Assembly: GCA_026874595.1 (NCBI GenBank)
Contig: CM049308.1
Location: 95,094,624-95,158,623 of the forward strand
Reading direction: 5' to 3'
DNA length: 64,000 nucleotides
Origin: Sipunculus nudus
Taxonomy: Eukaryota; Annelida; Sipuncula; Golfingiida; Sipunculidae
Under the pieces are notes generated by a model. The model had not been told where the DNA came from and made no database searches. It saw nothing but the letters and a program-made list of their open reading frames with translations. The translations under genes and the position numbers were made by a program. Position 1 is the first letter of the stretch. Every line of letters starts with the position of its first letter. Shown in pieces: positions 63,101 to 64,000 of the stretch.

Positions 63101-63380
63101 AAATACTTTAACGGTGCATATACTGACTAAACTGTTTGAACTGTACAAATACTAACTGAAATTACTTCAACTGTACCAATACTAACTGATAATACTTAAA
63201 CAGTACAAATATTAACTGAAAATACTTGAACAGTACACATATTAACCTAAACTCTTTCAACTGTACAAATAATAACTGAAACTAATTATACATGTACAAA
63301 TACCGACTTACATCAATAAGAGCCTGAGCATCAGCCTCAGCTTGTTCTCTGTCCACACGATCTGACTCTGGGCGGCCTCC
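45068..63380 (-). CDS. Tandem double-core annexin (5' part outside window)
   Basis: Minus-strand exons: 63380-63312, 62646-62545, 56003-55925, 54369-54257, 53824-53693, 53271-53178, 52466-52291, 48995-48825, 48572-48390, 47646-47545, 46163-46088, 45851-45739, 45187-45068 (stop TAA). All introns are GT-AG and all phases join, giving 509 residues (numbered from the first visible one). Residues 1-84 are annexin repeat 3 of core 1 and 85-163 repeat 4; 166-196 are a Lys-rich linker; 198-509 form a complete second core. Type II calcium motifs (GxGT plus a distal SGD acid) are seen as GWGTDE, GLGTNE and GLGTKD in repeats 1, 2 and 4 of core 2; repeat 3 lacks one, as is common in annexins. Annexins bind acidic phospholipids in a calcium-dependent way. 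Exon lengths 102 and 113 recur in both cores, showing they are paralogous copies. Vertebrate ANXA6 has the same octad layout; orthology is not claimed. Confidence 0.95.
45739..45851 (-). CDS. Annexin exon, core 2 repeat 4
   Basis: A 113-bp exon encoding VAVQDPIEFYARRLNDAMAG, then LGTKDTQLIRIIVSRSE. The GLGTKD calcium loop is intact, unlike the core-1 counterpart. Confidence 0.95.
46088..46163 (-). CDS. Annexin exon, core 2 end of repeat 3
   Basis: A 76-bp exon encoding LSGKSLEEAIKKSMSGDAED and AYLNL, ending phase 1 at CTCA before GTAAGT. The acceptor region (GCTTCAG) is the probable source of the neighbouring 38-bp array. Confidence 0.93.
46170..47150. repeat. 38-bp tandem array derived from an annexin acceptor
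   Basis: About 25 diverged units near 38 bp (CCTTAATGACACACTTACAG, then GTGGAGCAATAACAGAGT). On the minus strand a unit reads GTCATTAAGGA, spacer, TTATTGCTCCAC. The intron end before the 46163 exon reads GTCATTAAGAA, spacer, TTATCGCTTCAG. The array copies have AC where the acceptor has AG. Each unit also carries a CCTGTAAGTG donor-like motif. Confidence 0.88.
47545..47646 (-). CDS. Annexin exon, core 2 repeat 3
   Basis: A 102-bp phase-0 exon encoding DGETVIELNDEVFRDIICKR and NKAQVKATAQEYEK. It matches the core-1 exon at 62545-62646 in length and phase. It has no GxGT motif. Confidence 0.94.
48390..48572 (-). CDS. Annexin exon, core 2 repeats 2-3
   Basis: A 183-bp phase-0 exon with YKKSYDRDLQTDVVGDTSGD, FQELLVQLMKGERDQG and the start of repeat 3 (KEDAQKLYK). 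Its last 23 codons form a separate exon in core 1. Confidence 0.95.
48825..48995 (-). CDS. Annexin exon, core 2 repeats 1-2
   Basis: A 171-bp phase-0 exon. It encodes DLTEELKSELSGDFEELMMA (end of repeat 1, with the SGD calcium cap), then HCMREAVKGLGTNEATLIGI (start of repeat 2). Acceptor CAG, donor GTGACT. Confidence 0.95.
49612..51016. mobile_element. DNA transposon with 25-bp perfect TIRs, TA flanks, non-autonomous
   Basis: The element 49614-51014 (1401 bp) begins CCGTAAAATCTCCACTTAAA and ends with its exact reverse complement; the terminal repeats match for 25 bp (through AACCGC). Both sides are flanked by TA, the target duplication expected of Tc1/mariner-pogo type elements. Sub-terminal AAAACCGC motifs recur inside. 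No open frame is long enough for a transposase. It sits in the annexin intron between the exons at 48995 and 52291. Confidence 0.85.
51460..52290. repeat. 32-bp array built from an annexin exon end plus its donor
   Basis: About 25 units of 31-32 bp, more diverged toward 51460. On the minus strand each unit reads GGAAAAATATGATAAA, then GTAAGTCCCTCTACAA. The first 16 nt equal the coding end of the 52291-52466 exon, and the rest is its splice donor. The array abuts that exon with no gap. Confidence 0.96.
52291..52466 (-). CDS. Annexin exon, core 2 repeat 1
   Basis: A 176-bp exon encoding GTVKEASNFNPDDDVTKLHE, then AMKGWGTDEQPLIDILSAR and the helix ending QEKYDK. GWGTDE is the type II calcium loop. 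The last 16 nt of this exon with its GTAAGT donor form the unit of the adjacent 32-bp array. Confidence 0.95.
53178..53271 (-). CDS. Annexin exon, inter-core linker
   Basis: A 94-bp exon encoding about 31 residues rich in Lys, Gln and Ser (KQDDKSKKQGTSQQAP, then AEKKTKGKSQAKASK). It has no annexin repeat and joins core 1 to core 2. Acceptor ATTATAG, donor GTGAGA; the frame links both sides. Confidence 0.85.
53693..53824 (-). CDS. Annexin exon, core 1 end of repeat 4
   Basis: A 132-bp phase-0 exon encoding QGDMVAIKRAYKKKYKVDL, then TEALQRKGGEPSKHLVEIVN. The acidic residue of the usual SGD calcium cap is not present (GEPSKH instead). It ends NKPKPG, entering the linker. Confidence 0.92.
54257..54369 (-). 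CDS. Annexin exon, core 1 repeat 4 with Gly insert
   Basis: A 113-bp exon, the same length and phase as its core-2 counterpart (45739-45851). It opens with GGGGGDGGS and continues AEYYADLIHAHLKPNDPEL, then AKILLMCSE. The GxGT calcium loop is replaced by LKPND. The Gly run lies in a (CCA)n-like microsatellite directly at the acceptor. Confidence 0.9.
54600..55900. repeat. 38-40-bp tandem array in an annexin intron
   Basis: About 33 diverged units (GTTTGGTCTACTGGTCCACC, then TACCAAGACTCATGAACA). It begins about 35 nt after the donor at 55925. On the minus strand each unit contains CTTGGTAGGTGGACC, in which GTAGGT resembles a weak donor. Open frames across it are repeat by-products. Confidence 0.93.
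55925..56003 (-). CDS. Annexin exon, core 1 end of repeat 3
   Basis: A 79-bp exon, acceptor TTTGTAG, ending phase 1 at GTAAGT. It encodes LSGEDITSAMKTDGCSKNF followed by IKAVQNM. The core-2 counterpart (46088-46163) is one codon shorter and has the same phase. Confidence 0.9.
56180..62225. repeat. 6-kb array of 32-bp units in an annexin intron
   Basis: Roughly 190 units (AAAGGTCAACGGGAGACAGG, then TAAAACATGACT). The main variants are CAACGGG/CAATGGG and ACATGACT/ACCTGACT. Larger blocks are duplicated: the stretch around 56340-56840 recurs at about 60100-60640, offset 3759 bp. It lies away from both splice sites (about 180 and 320 bp), unlike the other arrays. Confidence 0.96.
62226..62544 (-). 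other. Annexin intron between array and exon
   Basis: AT-rich intron sequence; nothing recognised. Confidence 0.6.
62545..62646 (-). CDS. Annexin exon, core 1 repeat 3
   Basis: A 102-bp phase-0 exon (34 codons), acceptor TGTACAG, donor GTAGCT. It encodes AGEGRFTDPKGVFMKLLSER and then SSAHMQAVFKAYKQ, a classic annexin repeat-3 pattern. The core-2 counterpart at 47545-47646 has the same length and phase. Confidence 0.93.
63100..63311. repeat. Short ~33-bp degenerate array at an annexin donor
   Basis: About six diverged units around ACTGTACAAATACTAACTGA. It ends at the donor of exon 63312-63380; the intron bases just after that GTAAGT (CGGTATTTGTACA) are part of a unit. Confidence 0.75.
63312..63380 (-). 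CDS. Annexin exon, core 1 start of repeat 3
   Basis: A 69-bp phase-0 exon, acceptor TCTCAG, donor GTAAGT. Its 23 codons, ending DREQAEADAQALID, align end to end with the last 23 codons of the longer core-2 exon at 48390-48572. Confidence 0.88.
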
Positions 63381-63789
63381 CTGAGATTATACAGAAACTC
63401 CATATCATACACAGAATACAAACAGTGTCAATGTCAATGTCCTGTCCATTATACACAGGCTGTAAGGTAGCATGCACCTTGTCAAGACATACATTATGAT
63501 ACTTTTGTATATCATTATTATTAAATCCCATTCTGCATATGGTGTGATTAAGGGATCGTTTAAAAGAACAGTATTGTTTGCGTAGTTTCCTAAACCAAAT
63601 CGCACCCAACTTCTGCGTTGTACGTTCTTTTTTCTAGTCGGTTCCTGTCATCAGCTGGTCATGATGTCAGCATTCGTCATGTATACTTTCAACCTCGTTC
63701 ATAGTCTCTAAATACACATGCTATAATGTATACCCTGTCCACACATACATAATGTACACCTCGTCCATAGTCATTACATTCACAGGCTA

Positions 63790-64000
63790 TACTGTATATC
63801 CCCTCCATAAACAAAAGCCATAAGGCATGCAATGTCCATGCATATACAGGTTACAATATGTACCTAGTCCATGCATATACAGGTTACAATATGTGCCTTG
63901 TCCATGCATATACAGGTTACAATATGTACCCTGTCCATGCATATACAGGATACAAGATGTACACTGACCATGCATATACAGGATACAATATGTAAGCTGT
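63790..64000. repeat. 33-bp tandem array at the right window edge
   Basis: Six or more units (TCCATGCATATACAGGTTAC, then AATATGTACCCTG), running off the window. Diverged related units (CACAGGCTGTAAGGTAGCAT) are seen back to about 63440. It should lie in an annexin intron. Confidence 0.85.

Overview
The window is animal nuclear DNA: AT-rich, intron-heavy, and full of minisatellites and transposon-derived repeats. A lophotrochozoan, most likely a bivalve or other mollusc, is my best guess. That rests on repeat style (GACGGACGGACAG-rich non-autonomous elements, a tRNA-derived SINE, a hairpin-ended element with an internal tandem core), not on a species match. There is no bacterial gene organisation. 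Both recognisable genes lie on the minus strand.

Gene 1 (34,427 down to at least 1,410) encodes a J-domain co-chaperone. Eleven exons in consistent phase give 279 residues: an N-terminal J domain with HPD, an acidic/aromatic middle, and a long Lys/Arg-rich tail. Its last visible exon ends at a GTGAGC donor that runs into a tandem array at the window edge, so the 3' end is probably outside. Gene 2 (63,380 down to 45,068) is an annexin. Thirteen exons give 509 residues and the stop codon: repeats 3 and 4 of a first core, a Lys-rich linker, then a complete second four-repeat core. It is therefore a tandem double-core (octad-type) annexin whose 5' part lies beyond the right edge.

Layout: 1-1,407 a 36-bp array; 1,410-3,869 the 3' exons of the J-protein gene; 3,870-18,677 one 14.8-kb intron made almost entirely of two arrays (51-bp and 48-bp units); 18,678-34,427 the 5' exons, with introns holding dispersed elements; 34.4-45.0 kb intergenic, with more copies of the same repeat families; 45.1-63.4 kb the annexin gene, whose introns hold five further arrays and a 1.4-kb DNA transposon with perfect terminal inverted repeats; 63.8-64.0 kb a last array.

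The most striking observation is that many arrays are built from splice junctions of these genes. At 1-1,407, 4.67-18.68 kb and 51.5-52.29 kb the unit contains the adjacent exon's splice donor, in one case with 16 nt of coding exon. At 3.88-4.65 kb and 46.2-47.15 kb the unit is a copy of the adjacent splice acceptor region, but the invariant AG is lost in the array copies. Donor copies keep GTAAGT/GTGAGC while acceptor copies lose AG, which suggests selection or a mechanistic bias at exon-intron boundaries. All long open frames inside the arrays are by-products of unit lengths divisible by three (36, 48, 51 bp), not genes.
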